The notes under the pieces were generated by a model. The model had not been told where the DNA came from and made no database searches. It saw only the letters and a program-made list of their open reading frames with translations. A program made the translations under genes and the position numbers. This document shows positions 48,664 to 56,683 of a stretch of DNA of 64,000 bases, piece after piece (the stretch's first letter is position 1; every line of letters starts with the position of its first letter). Source of the stretch: Actinotalea subterranea. Lineage in GTDB: Bacteria > Actinomycetota > Actinomycetes > Actinomycetales > Cellulomonadaceae. Where the stretch lies: positions 62,001 through 126,000 of the forward strand of contig NZ_VTTP01000010.1 of assembly GCF_008364845.1 (NCBI RefSeq), written 5' to 3'.

Positions 48664-48694
48664 TTGGACTCTCGTCGCAGCGGTCGGTTAGAGT
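48664..48694 (+). promoter_or_regulatory. Candidate promoter of the tRNA cluster
   Basis: TTGGAC (48664-48669) and TAGAGT (48689-48694) are 19 bp apart and lie 43 bp before tRNA-Gly. The spacing is slightly long but both hexamers are close to the housekeeping consensus. Confidence 0.55.
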
Positions 48695-48737
48695 CTGGGA
48701 CGCACACAGCGCCGGGGGAAGCCCCGGAGCGTGTCGC

Positions 48738-48809
48738 GCGGACGTGGCTCAGTGGTAGAGCATCACCTTGCCAAGGTGAGGGTCGCGGGTTCGAATCCCG
48801 TCGTCCGCT
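48738..48809 (+). tRNA. tRNA-Gly (anticodon GCC)
   Basis: Cloverleaf with acceptor GCGGACG/CGTCCGC, anticodon stem TCACC/GGTGA, loop TTGCCAA and T arm GCGGG-TTCGAAT-CCCGT. Discriminator T; CCA is not encoded. Confidence 0.96.
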
Positions 48810-48864
48810 CGGAGGCGACATCCCGTGACGGGCGTCAGGCGCCGGACGTGGCATGAGCCTTCAC

Positions 48865-48935
48865 GGTGGAGTGGCCGAGAGGCGAGGCAGCGGCCTGCAA
48901 AGCCGTCCACACGGGTTCGAATCCCGTCTCCACCT
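48865..48935 (+). tRNA. tRNA-Cys (anticodon GCA)
   Basis: Acceptor GGTGGAG/CTCCACC, anticodon loop CTGCAAA on a GCGGC/GCCGT stem (one G-T pair), T arm ACGGG-TTCGAAT-CCCGT. Discriminator T; CCA is not encoded. Confidence 0.95.
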
Positions 48936-48989
48936 CGCACGAACGACGCAGTACTCACCTGAGCACTACCCGTCTGAGCAGTTCCTGAC

Positions 48990-49064
48990 GGGCGATTGGC
49001 GCAGCGGTAGCGCGCTTCCCTGACACGGAAGAGGTCACTGGTTCGATCCCAGTATCGCCCACCA
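48990..49064 (+). tRNA. tRNA-Val (anticodon GAC), at the boundary of the accessory region
   Basis: Acceptor GGGCGAT/ATCGCCC, anticodon stem CTTCC/GGAAG with loop CTGACAC, T arm ACTGG-TTCGATC-CCAGT, discriminator A. It is the only tRNA in the window followed by an encoded CCA (49062-49064). It is also the last core gene, and a tyrosine-integrase remnant lies about 170 bp downstream, so its 3' end is the probable attachment site. Confidence 0.96.
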
Positions 49065-49082
49065 GCATCACAGCAGGTCGCA

Positions 49083-49113
49083 GGCCGTTCCGGACATCGT
49101 CCGGGGCGGCCTT
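49083..49113 (+). terminator. Terminator after the tRNA cluster
   Basis: A 13-bp stem (49083-49095 with 49099-49111; two G-T pairs) with a 3-nt ATC loop, followed by TT, lies 18 bp after tRNA-Val(GAC). Confidence 0.8.
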
Positions 49114-49230
49114 CCTGGCACTCATGGGACGAAATGTAGCAACGGATGTAGCAACGTCCCCCACGCGCTCTTGGGCCGCTCGTCAGGCACGGGCTAGCCG
49201 GCTCGCATCGTCTCTCAGTCGTGCGGATCT

Positions 49231-49443
49231 TCATGCATTGGGAGGGTCTGACGCCTCAACCTCAGCGGTCGGGCCCCCTTGCGGTATTCGCCCCCCGAGG
49301 GACTCCATGGCGGAGCGGGCGATGTCGGTGCTCACATGGCCGTAGACGTCTGCGGTGATCCGGATGTCAGCATGCCCGAGGAGTTCGGAGACCGCCTTGA
49401 GGTGGATGCCGGCCTCGAGCATCGCGGTGGCTGTGGCTTTCAC
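49231..49443 (-). pseudogene. C-terminal stub of a tyrosine recombinase (integrase)
   Basis: The 70-residue frame keeps only the end of the catalytic domain: LEAGIHLKAVSELLGHADIR contains the LGH motif and ITADVYGHVS the nucleophile Tyr. The upstream Arg-His-Arg part is missing; homology stops near 49,440, where the transposon begins. The normal next element upstream would be LRHTAAT. It points toward tRNA-Val(GAC) as island integrases do. It is inactive and is the scar of the element that first integrated here. Confidence 0.8.
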
Positions 49444-49483
49444 CGGTACACGGCGGCGTGCTGGTGCTGATAAACGGCGGTGT

Positions 49484-50302
49484 CTAGGTCGTCCCGATGA
49501 CGAGGGTGCTGGCGGCGGCTTCGACGACGTCGTTGGTGATGGTCTGCAGCTCGTTGATCTTCAGGACGCGTTCGATCTGGGGGAAGAGCCGCTCGAGGAG
49601 GCGGAAGTTGCCCCGGGTGATGCGGCTGATCGCGGCGATGGCCTGCGCGTCGGTGAAGTCGTCGGGGTTGAGCGTCTTGCCGAGGGTGCGCCAGTGGCGT
49701 TGGAGGACGAAGAGCAGCTCGTCGTTGCTCAAGGGCCGGTACTGATGGGCGAAGCCGACGCGGCTGTAGAACTGGGGGTAGTGGGTGAACTGCTTCTCCA
49801 GTCCGGGCATGCCGATGAGAATCAGGGCGATCTGGTCGCGGTCGTAGCGGTCCCGTAGGAGCTCGAGGGCGGTGGGGCTCAGGCGTTCGGACTCGTCGAC
49901 GATGACGAGCTGTACGTAGTTGGTGGTGCGCCGGGTGCCCCACCGGTCCAGGGGGATGCGGCCGGGGACTTCGACGTGCTGCTGGATGCAGATGCTGGTG
50001 CGCGTGATGATCCGGTCCAGGTCCTCGCGCAGCAGCCGCGGGGTGGTCAGGACCCCGGGGGTGTACAGGGCGGTGCGGTTCTTGGCCAGCGCGGCGTAGA
50101 TCTTGGCGTCGTCGTCGCTGCGTGGGCCCCAGTCGGTGAGCAGCTCGCGGGCTTGGTCCCAGTGGGCGTAGCGGCGTGCGGAGACGGTCTTGCCGACCCC
50201 GGCCGGTCCGAAGCACAGCCCGATGGTGCGCCCGCGCCGGACGGAGTCGGCGAACTCGGTGAACCGGCGGTGCTCCTTGGTGACGATGAAGCGTTCGCTC
50301 AC
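49484..50302 (-). CDS. TniB-like transposition ATPase (AAA+)
   Basis: The protein has 272 residues. Walker A is GPAGVGKTVSARRY near residue 32, Walker B LVIVDESERLS; a sensor-like LILIGMPGLEKQF and a FRLLERLFPQIERVLKIN helical C-terminus match TniB/TnsC-type ATPases that choose targets for DDE transposases. GTG at 50302 overlaps the TniA stop (GTGA), with GGAGG upstream. The pair is typical of Tn552/Tn402-class elements. Confidence 0.9.
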   Translation of the reverse strand: MSERFIVTKEHRRFTEFADSVRRGRTIGLCFGPAGVGKTVSARRYAHWDQARELLTDWGPRSDDDAKIYAALAKNRTALYTPGVLTTPRLLREDLDRIITRTSICIQQHVEVPGRIPLDRWGTRRTTNYVQLVIVDESERLSPTALELLRDRYDRDQIALILIGMPGLEKQFTHYPQFYSRVGFAHQYRPLSNDELLFVLQRHWRTLGKTLNPDDFTDAQAIAAISRITRGNFRLLERLFPQIERVLKINELQTITNDVVEAAASTLVIGTT

Positions 50303-51702
50303 GTCAGGTCCTCCTTGTAGACCTTGAGCCGCGCCACCGTCGGTCGGCGGGGCGGCACTGGCCTGGCCGGGGGGTCGGGGGTGTGGGCGGCGACGACGGC
50401 GATCCGCTCGTTGATGCCTCGGCGCAGGTCGCGGCGACGGGCGTTGCGGGCGGCCTGGACGTCCTTGAGGCTGATCTGCTGCGCGTGGTGGTCCTGGTCG
50501 ACGGCGGCGCACAGGAACTGGTCGTGGTCGAAGACGCGGATCTCGGTGATGTCTCTGGGGTCGTAGCGGATGACCACGGGGCGCCCGACGAAGCCGGCGA
50601 GGGTCGGTGCGACGTAGCGCATGCCCTGGAAGTGGATGCCGTCGCGGCGCACGGTCCTGGATCGGGCGACGGTCAGCAGCAGCCCGTCCAGCGCCTGGAG
50701 GGTGTCGGGAAGGCGTGGCAGCCACCCGTCGGCGATCCACGCCGCCCGCGGCGAGACACCGAGCTCGCTGTGGGCCCGATCGTTGTAGTCCAGGACGAAC
50801 GCCCCGACGGCGGCGTCCAGGTCGGCCAAGGACAGTGCTGGCGCTGGCCAGCTCTCCGCACCGCTGGCGAGATGTCCGGGCAGGGTGGTGAGCAGCTCGG
50901 TGTTGACCGTGCCGAAGAAGCGTTCGACCTTGCCTCGCCCTTGGGGTCGCGCGACGGCGGAGTGGATCAGGCGGACGTGCAGGTCAACCGCGGTGCGGGC
51001 CAGATGGTCGCTGGTGAAGTCGGACCCGTGATCGACGTAGAGCACCTCGGGGATACCGCACATCGGCCACCGGGGGTCGGTCTTGGGCCAGATCGCCTGT
51101 CGCAACGCCAGGGCGGTGTACATCGCCGACGGCGCACCGAAGAAGACCGTGTAGCCGCAGATCGCGCGGGAGCGGTCGTCCATCACCACGGTTAGCCACG
51201 GCCGGGCCGGCTTGCCGTCCGTGCCGACGAGCACGATGTCCAGCAAGGTGTGGTCCGCCTGCCACATCGCATTGGGGCTCTCGGCCGTCCGCCGTAACGC
51301 GAGCTCGTACTTGTCCCGGTAGGAGGCTGGTCCCTCGAGGGCGAGGGTGACCATGCCGGGGTCCAGGGCGGTGATGATCGACCGGACGACGCCGTAGGAC
51401 GGGACCGGCCACCCGGTGCCGGAGCAGACCTTCACCACCGTCCGGTGGATCGCGGCGATCGGTGGGCGGGGCCGAGTCAGCCCGAGCCCTTCGATCAGCG
51501 CGATGAGCTCCGCCGGTAGGCGATGCCCGCCCGCGTCCGCCCGCGGCAGTCGGCCCAGCGCTTGCAGGCCGCCGGCGCGGTAGCGGGCATGCCAGCGTTC
51601 CAGCGTGCGCACACCCAGGCCGTGATGACGGGCCAGCGCGGCGAGCGGGACCTGGTCCTCGACATGCGACCGCAGGATCTGCCACCGCCCGTCCGCGTCC
51701 AC
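50299..51702 (-). CDS. TniA/Mu-type DDE transposase
   Basis: The protein has 467 residues. An N-terminal HTH (LAALARHHGLGVRTLERWHA) precedes the rve-type integrase core with the catalytic triad D150 (MWQADHTLLDI), D224 (LYVDHGSDF) and E260 (RGKVERFFGTVN), then a Mu-transposase C-terminal beta domain (GIHFQGMRYVAPTLAGFVGR). All three acidic residues are intact. GTG at 51702; no strong ribosome-binding site, and only seven bases separate it from the resolvase stop. Confidence 0.92.
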   Translation of the reverse strand: MDADGRWQILRSHVEDQVPLAALARHHGLGVRTLERWHARYRAGGLQALGRLPRADAGGHRLPAELIALIEGLGLTRPRPPIAAIHRTVVKVCSGTGWPVPSYGVVRSIITALDPGMVTLALEGPASYRDKYELALRRTAESPNAMWQADHTLLDIVLVGTDGKPARPWLTVVMDDRSRAICGYTVFFGAPSAMYTALALRQAIWPKTDPRWPMCGIPEVLYVDHGSDFTSDHLARTAVDLHVRLIHSAVARPQGRGKVERFFGTVNTELLTTLPGHLASGAESWPAPALSLADLDAAVGAFVLDYNDRAHSELGVSPRAAWIADGWLPRLPDTLQALDGLLLTVARSRTVRRDGIHFQGMRYVAPTLAGFVGRPVVIRYDPRDITEIRVFDHDQFLCAAVDQDHHAQQISLKDVQAARNARRRDLRRGINERIAVVAAHTPDPPARPVPPRRPTVARLKVYKEDLT

Positions 51703-51709
51703 GACCGAC

Positions 51710-52309
51710 CTACACGGCGCTGGTGGCTCGTCGTGACGGGGCCGCTGCGGCGGGTGGGCGGTTCAAGGCCCGGTAGATCGTGGTGCGGGAGACGCCAAGC
51801 ACCTGACCGATCTGGGCGACGGTCATGTCTTTCTGCTCGTACATGCGCCGGGCAGCCCGGACCTGGTCCGCGGATAACGCCGACGGTCGTCCACCGTTGC
51901 GGCCCCGAGCGCGAGCGGCCGCCAGGCCGGCGTTGGTGCGCTCTCGGATCAGGTCGCGCTCGAACTCGGCCAGGGCCGCGAAGACGTGGAACACCAGCCG
52001 TCCGCCCGGGGAAGTGGTGTCGATCGTCTCCTGCAAGGACCGGAACCCCACGCCCCGGTCGGCCAGGACCTGCAGCTGGTCGATCAGGTGCCGGATGGAC
52101 CGGCCGAGGCGGTCCAGGCGCCACACCACCAGGGTGTCACCGGGGCGTAGCTGGTCCAGCAGCTTGTCCAGCTCGGGCCGGTGCTGCAGCGACCCGGAGC
52201 CGGTGTCGACGAACACCCGGTAGCACCCGGCCTTGGTCAGCGCGTCGGTCTGCAGCGACGCGTCCTGGTCGGTCGTCGACACGCGCGCGTAGCCCAGGAG
52301 GTGTCCCAC
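51710..52309 (-). CDS. Serine resolvase TniR (site-specific recombinase)
   Basis: The protein has 199 residues. The catalytic Ser is Ser11 in LLGYARVSTTDQDASLQ; VVWRLDRLGRS carries the conserved Arg pair, EFERDLIRERT begins helix E, and the C-terminal HTH is MTVAQIGQVLGVSRTTIYRAL. It resolves cointegrates after replicative transposition at an adjacent res site. GTG at 52309 is family-like; a GTG 30 bases upstream (52339) would add ten residues. Confidence 0.93.
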   Translation of the reverse strand: MGHLLGYARVSTTDQDASLQTDALTKAGCYRVFVDTGSGSLQHRPELDKLLDQLRPGDTLVVWRLDRLGRSIRHLIDQLQVLADRGVGFRSLQETIDTTSPGGRLVFHVFAALAEFERDLIRERTNAGLAAARARGRNGGRPSALSADQVRAARRMYEQKDMTVAQIGQVLGVSRTTIYRALNRPPAAAAPSRRATSAV

Positions 52310-52339
52310 CCTCCGACCGTAGCGAAACCCGTCCGACAC

Positions 52340-52455
52340 AGGAAGTATTGCGCCGTAGATTCCGGCACACAGTTCCGCTACATCGGGCGCCTCGTCGGTG
52401 ACCTGCGCCGACCGGGCCCTCCTGCGGTGTAGCGGAAACGTTCGTTTGCGGCACA
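52340..52455. promoter_or_regulatory. Probable res recombination site of TniR
   Basis: The divergent gap between tniR and cmtR holds several dyads. The best is a 28-bp imperfect palindrome (52428-52455) that begins TGTAGCGGAAACG and ends CGTTTGCGGCACA around a central TT, the exact length and layout of a resolvase crossover subsite. Second-unit half sites (TGTAGCGGAA inverted at 52372-52381; TGTGCCG/CGGCGCA at 52350-52370) lie to the left. Confidence 0.6.
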
Positions 52456-52472
52456 GGCTGCCGGTTCAGTCA

Positions 52473-52498
52473 GTGCTGTATAGTTCAGCACATGCTGA
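52473..52498 (+). promoter_or_regulatory. cmtR promoter and operator, overlapping the start codon
   Basis: TATAGT (52479-52484) ends seven bases before the ATG, so the mRNA is probably leaderless. GTGCTG-N7-CAGCAC brackets the -10, and TCAGCA-CA-TGCTGA (52485-52498) spans the start codon: three TGCTGA-type half sites in a row, as expected for an ArsR-family autorepressor. Confidence 0.6.
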
Positions 52499-52851
52499 GC
52501 ATTGCTACTCGCCTGGACGTGATGAACCGGTTGGGCCGGGCAATGGCCGACCCAACACGGTCACGGCTCCTGATGGCGTTGTTGGAGCGGCCCGCCTATC
52601 CGGCAGAGCTGGCACGCGACCTCGGGCTGACGCGCTCGAACGTGTCGAACCATCTGGCTTGCCTGCGCGACTGCGGCATCGTGGTCGCCGAGCCCGAGGG
52701 CCGCCAGACACGTTACGAGATCGCCGACCCGCACCTGGCACGGGCGCTCAACGCACTGGTCGAGGTCACCCTCGCCGTGAACGAGAACGCTCCCTGCATC
52801 GATCCTGCCTGCCCTGTTCCCGGGTGCGCCAACGCGGAGCCTGACGCGTGA
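52492..52851 (+). CDS. cmtR: CmtR-type ArsR/SmtB family Cd(II)/Pb(II) sensor
   Basis: The protein has 119 residues. A winged helix (PAELARDLGLTRSNVSNHLA) is followed by the metal site CLRDCG, Cys57 and Cys61, with Cys102 in APCIDPAC. These are the positions and numbering of the cadmium ligands of mycobacterial CmtR. Two more Cys (107, 112) extend the tail. Apo-CmtR represses and metal binding releases DNA. It is coupled to cadD by a GTGA overlap, forming a metal-inducible operon. Confidence 0.93.
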   Translation: MLSIATRLDVMNRLGRAMADPTRSRLLMALLERPAYPAELARDLGLTRSNVSNHLACLRDCGIVVAEPEGRQTRYEIADPHLARALNALVEVTLAVNENAPCIDPACPVPGCANAEPDA

Positions 52852-53447
52852 TCGTTTCCTCGGTCCTGCAGGCGATCGGCCTGTTCGTTGCCACCAACAT
52901 CGACGACATCATCGTGCTCTCGCTGTTCTTCGCCCGGGGCGCAGGGCAACGCGGGACGACGGCCCGGATCACCGCAGGCCAGTACCTCGGGTTCGCCGGC
53001 ATCCTGGGCACCGCCGTGCTCGTGTCACTGGGCGCGGGAGCATTCCTTCCTGAAGAAGCCATCCCCTACTTCGGGCTCATCCCCCTGGCCCTAGGCCTGT
53101 GGGCCGCATGGCGGGCCTGGCGCGGGAGCGACGACGATGACGATGACGCCAAGGTTGAGGGCAAGAACGTCGGCGTCTTGACCGTCGCCGCGGTCACCTT
53201 CGCCAACGGAGGAGACAACATCGGCGTCTACGTCCCGGTCTTCCTCAACGTGGGACCTGTAGCCGTGGTCGCCTACTGTGTCGTCTTCCTCCTGCTCGTC
53301 GCGATCCTCGTCATGCTGGCCAAGTTCATCGCCACGCGCCGACCGATCGCCGAAGTCCTCGAACGCTGGGAACACGTGCTGTTCCCGATCGTTCTGATCG
53401 GCCTGGGCATCGTCATCCTCGTCAGCGGCGGAGCCTTCGGCCTCTGA
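52848..53447 (+). CDS. cadD: CadD-type cadmium resistance transporter
   Basis: A 199-residue membrane protein with five or six helices. FVATNIDDIIVLSLFFARG and FANGGDNIGVYVPVF contain the paired D(D/N) motifs typical of CadD/LysE-like cadmium exporters. An Asp run (DDDDDDAKVEG) fills the central cytoplasmic loop. It is the cargo of the transposon with cmtR. A CGGAGC/GCTCCG hairpin (53495-53511) follows. Confidence 0.9.
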   Translation: MIVSSVLQAIGLFVATNIDDIIVLSLFFARGAGQRGTTARITAGQYLGFAGILGTAVLVSLGAGAFLPEEAIPYFGLIPLALGLWAAWRAWRGSDDDDDDAKVEGKNVGVLTVAAVTFANGGDNIGVYVPVFLNVGPVAVVAYCVVFLLLVAILVMLAKFIATRRPIAEVLERWEHVLFPIVLIGLGIVILVSGGAFGL

Positions 53448-53616
53448 CGCCCTGCCCCGGCCCACGACGCATCTCGGTTGAGAGACTGCACGCACGGAGC
53501 GAAGAGCTCCGAGGAGAGGCATGGTGGATAGCCGCGCCGGTGTTGCCATCGCGTGGCCGCGCTGGCAGATCTCGCGGTAGACCCGCGATCACCCCCTGGT
53601 TGTCGGCGCCAGCTGA
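53448..53616. other. Spacer between cadD and the truncated DUF3883 gene
   Basis: About 170 bp of coding-free sequence, and the 165 bp beyond it (to 53781) is an open frame without a start. It holds the hairpin at 53495-53511. The right end of the transposon should be here or slightly further right, but I found no inverted copy of the left-end sequence (49,441-49,480). Confidence 0.4.
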
Positions 53617-53781
53617 CCCGACCGCCACAGAACACCGACAAGGCCCCGCCACCTGAACGCCAAGACCACACACCAGGGCCATGCCGGCAACCGCGAGCAA
53701 CGCTGCCGGTCGCTCTTCGCCTACACGCTGGAGTCCCTCCCGTGGGTTCCGGTTGCCCGTGGCGCGAGGAGCGATCTCGTC

Positions 53782-55521
53782 GTGCCGGCCGAGGCGTGGA
53801 TCGACTCGCAGGAGACGCCGCGGCGCATCAAGGAGCGGATACCCCGCATCAGCGAGGCCATGTACCGGATGCGCGGCGGCACCGCCATGGCCAGCGCGCT
53901 CAACCTGATCGACGCCGCCCGGCCAACCGTCGATGACCTACTGGCGCTGCTCGACAGCGTGGCGGCCGAGGCCGATGAATCAGGCGGCACCAACCACGAG
54001 ATCGAACTCGCCGCCCGATGGGTGCAGCGCACCCTCAACGATGTCCTACCCGACGCCATAGCGCCGAAACCCGAGCCGGAGACGGTCCGGCTACTGGCCA
54101 CTCGCGACGGCTCGACGGCCTTCGTCGCACAGCCGCCCTACGCCGATGATCCGCTGCTGCGCGACACCTGGGAGAAGCAGAGCTATGTCCTTGCGGCCGA
54201 GTCCGGCCTCAACCGACTCGTCCGCTTCCTGTCACTCACGAGTCTCGACGGTGTCGTCGAGACCTCGCCAATCGCCTACGGACAGCACGCCGACGACGCT
54301 GCAGCGCGCGCTGTCTCGCAGCGGATCAATCGGCTCAAGCCGTACCTGTTGGCGCTAATCCGGGCAGAGAACCCGCGCGCGGAGGCGACAGCGCGACGTG
54401 CCTTGACAACGCTCGAACTCGTCGTCTGCGACGAGCTGGTTCTCCGATACCGCTACGACGGCGTCGAGGTCGAGCGCCGGGACGCCACCTGCCACATCGC
54501 CACGCCGCCCCAGCAGGTCGGGCGCAGGACTCGAGTGCTCGGCACCGCCTACCTTGAGCTCGATCCTGAAAGGGGTCACCCGTACTGGTTCCCCCTTGGA
54601 CGCCAGCTGGCGCAGTTCCTTGGTGTCGCTCCGCTCGCCGACGCCGTGACCATGCTGCTCACCGCCACCGACGCCGACCGGGACCGCATGATGGCCGACC
54701 GGCAGATCCAGCAGCGGGACATCGACGAGGCGCGTGTCCAACTGAGGCTGCCGCCTGAAGAGAACGACCTCTTCAACGTCATCGACTCACTGATTGCGAG
54801 TGCCGAGGAAGGCCTCGTGCAACCAACTCCGCCGTCGGGCGCAGCTGTGCTCGCCCCGGCGGCGCCCTCGCCTTCGCCACCGCAACCACCAGCATTGCCC
54901 GCACCACCGGCCATCACGCCGCGAGCGCCGCAGCCGCCGCCGGCCCTCGACTACGCGCGGATCAGGGTCGTCGACGCCGCACCGGGCACGCTTGCGCCAA
55001 CCACCCCGGCGACCGGCTATCGCGGCGGTGGCACTGGCGGCATGACCCCATGGACCTTCCAGAACCCTGAAGAAGACCGGCGCGTTGGTAGGCGCGGCGA
55101 GGAGGCCGTCTACAACGCCGAGCGGCTGCACCTCGAGTCAATCGGCAAGGACCCAGAGCTCGTGACTTGGGTGTCGCAGACGAACGAGACGGCGCCGTAC
55201 GACATTCGTAGCGTCGCTGACGACGACCAAGTGATCTACATCGAGGTCAAGTCGACGAAGGGCCCGAACCCCAGCGAGCCATTCTTCATCTCACACAGCG
55301 AGCTGGTCGAAGCCGCCTACCGCGGCGAGCGCTACTACGTCTACCGCGTCACCAACGTCGACGCCGCGGTCCCCGATGTCGCGCGGGCGGCCAACCCACT
55401 CCAGTTGGTGCGCGAACAGCGAGGGCGGCTGCAGTTGGCGAAGGCGCAGATGTCCCTGACCTTCGACCTTCCGAACGACGACCGTTCCGAGGACGAGGGC
55501 GGCGCCGACCGTGAGGCATGA
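53782..55521 (+). CDS. DUF3883 domain protein, truncated at the 5' end
   Basis: From GTG at 53782 it encodes 579 residues. The C-terminal quarter is a DUF3883 (restriction-endonuclease-like) domain: GRRGEEAVYNAERLHLESIG, an APYDIRSV segment, YIEVKSTKG (the D-ExK type site), FFISHSELVEAAYRGERYYVYR. A Pro-rich linker precedes it. The frame stays open to 53617 and reads protein-like (RSLFAYTLESLPWVPVARG) upstream of the first start. Related proteins carry a large N-terminal ATPase domain, so this looks like the remnant of a bigger gene cut by the transposon. Codon use is less GC-extreme than in core genes. Confidence 0.7.
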   Translation: MPAEAWIDSQETPRRIKERIPRISEAMYRMRGGTAMASALNLIDAARPTVDDLLALLDSVAAEADESGGTNHEIELAARWVQRTLNDVLPDAIAPKPEPETVRLLATRDGSTAFVAQPPYADDPLLRDTWEKQSYVLAAESGLNRLVRFLSLTSLDGVVETSPIAYGQHADDAAARAVSQRINRLKPYLLALIRAENPRAEATARRALTTLELVVCDELVLRYRYDGVEVERRDATCHIATPPQQVGRRTRVLGTAYLELDPERGHPYWFPLGRQLAQFLGVAPLADAVTMLLTATDADRDRMMADRQIQQRDIDEARVQLRLPPEENDLFNVIDSLIASAEEGLVQPTPPSGAAVLAPAAPSPSPPQPPALPAPPAITPRAPQPPPALDYARIRVVDAAPGTLAPTTPATGYRGGGTGGMTPWTFQNPEEDRRVGRRGEEAVYNAERLHLESIGKDPELVTWVSQTNETAPYDIRSVADDDQVIYIEVKSTKGPNPSEPFFISHSELVEAAYRGERYYVYRVTNVDAAVPDVARAANPLQLVREQRGRLQLAKAQMSLTFDLPNDDRSEDEGGADREA

Positions 55522-55672
55522 GAGGCCACGCACAGACCGAAGTCAATGCAGGCGTTGAAGAACGAACTCCCTCGGGCACCTGGTTTGGGCCTTCGACAGC
55601 CGCGGGCTTGAGGGCCGCGAAGAGCCGCGGAGCTCGGGAGTCTGCGCCGGCCGCGATCCGCCGCACCGCCCA

Positions 55673-55876
55673 CTACGCGGCGCCGCCGGTAGGGCGCAGC
55701 AGGGCCAGAACGTCGTCGTGGCGTACGCGCACGATCCGCGCGCCGACTCGAACCGCGCGCAGGTCGCCGCGTGCGATCAGCTGGCGGACGAAGCGTTGGG
55801 TGACGCGGAGCTCGTCCGCGACCTCGGCGACGGTGACGAGCCCGGGCGCCGACTCGCGGTGTTGGATGTTGGACAT
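55673..55876 (-). CDS. Excisionase-like small HTH protein
   Basis: The protein has 67 residues. TVAEVADELRVTQRFVRQLI and RGDLRAVRVGARIVRVRHDD form the MerR-like winged HTH (HTH_17) of excisionase-family proteins. ATG at 55876 has a very strong AAGGAGG six bases upstream. No integrase is next to it, so it may be a leftover of an integrated element or a free regulator. Confidence 0.75.
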   Translation of the reverse strand: MSNIQHRESAPGLVTVAEVADELRVTQRFVRQLIARGDLRAVRVGARIVRVRHDDVLALLRPTGGAA

Positions 55877-55975
55877 CGTGGACCTCCTTCGAAGAACGGT
55901 GACGAACGAGGAGACGCTCCCCCCGATCGGTAGACCCAGCGATGACGGGTCCGCCCCGCCGTTGGCCCGCGGTCC

Positions 55976-56433
55976 GTGGTCGGCGTCACCACCGAGGCGG
56001 TCATCCGCCTCGAGGCGCTCTGGCGCGCCTGGGAGCACCTACGCCTGGACCCGACCACAGGCGCGTCAAGACGAACTTCGCCCGCTTCGGCTACGCCCTC
56101 ATCCCGCTGGACGTCGCCGGGCACTTGGCGCACAACCTCTTCCACCTCCTCGCCGAGGGGAAGTCGGTCTACTACACGACCGCGGCACTCTTCGGCTCCA
56201 CCGCGACGGGCGACCCGGCGCTGGTCAGTGCGCCCACCATCCAGCTGCTGCAGTTCGCCCTGCTCGCCCTCGGCATGGCCGGCTCCGTCTACACGGCCCG
56301 GCGCATCGCCCACCGGCGCTACCAGACCGCCACCCGCCGGCGGGCAACGCTCACTCCCTACGTGGCGATCATAGCCCTGCTAGGAGCGGTGAACGTCTGG
56401 CTCTTCCTGCTCCCCATGGCCCACCGGATGTGA
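55976..56433 (+). pseudogene. Fragment of a polytopic membrane protein
   Basis: The frame from about 56065 reads TNFARFGYALIPLDVAGHLA, then HNLFHLLAEGK, and continues with two further helices (QLLQFALLALGMAGSVYTAR; YVAIIALLGAVNVWLFLLP), clearly the end of a membrane protein with conserved His residues. Upstream, another frame gives TTEAVIRLEALWRAWEHLRL, which also looks like protein, so a frameshift or deletion separates two pieces. It resembles the C-termini of polyferredoxin-like membrane proteins in metal islands, but I cannot name it with certainty. Confidence 0.5.
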
Positions 56434-56683
56434 CCGCGACGAAGGTGCCCTCCCATCCACGGGACAACGAGCTCGACACCTGGAGTGTCCGGCCACGGAG
56501 CGACGGCGGGAGTCACACCTGACCCGCCGCGGGCTCGGTGTGGCAGGAGTCGTGGGCAAGCCGCTGAGCAGGACGACATCGAACGTTGATCAGCCGTGCG
56601 GCCTGATCTCCATCGCGGCACGGCACGGTTGTTCTTCACGAGGCCAGAGGCGCATGAGCGTCGTGGCGTGAGGTGGAGTCCCG

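Noticed and set aside
49135-49165. ATGTAGCAACG direct repeat next to tRNA-Val as an attachment core
   Set aside because: The two copies are 11 bp apart and do not match the tRNA 3' end; no third copy was found to the right.
48738-49443. Second integration event at tRNA-Val(CAC) (45.6 kb)
   Set aside because: Both flanks of that tRNA carry ordinary core genes and there is no integrase, excisionase or repeat of its 3' end.
49441-49480. Left terminal inverted repeat of the transposon
   Set aside because: Candidate end sequences here have no inverted match between cadD and the DUF3883 gene, so no terminal repeat is claimed.
56434-56683. A small gene between the membrane fragment and the His-rich protein
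   Set aside because: Open frames here have no ribosome-binding site and no protein-like composition; I see nothing supportable.
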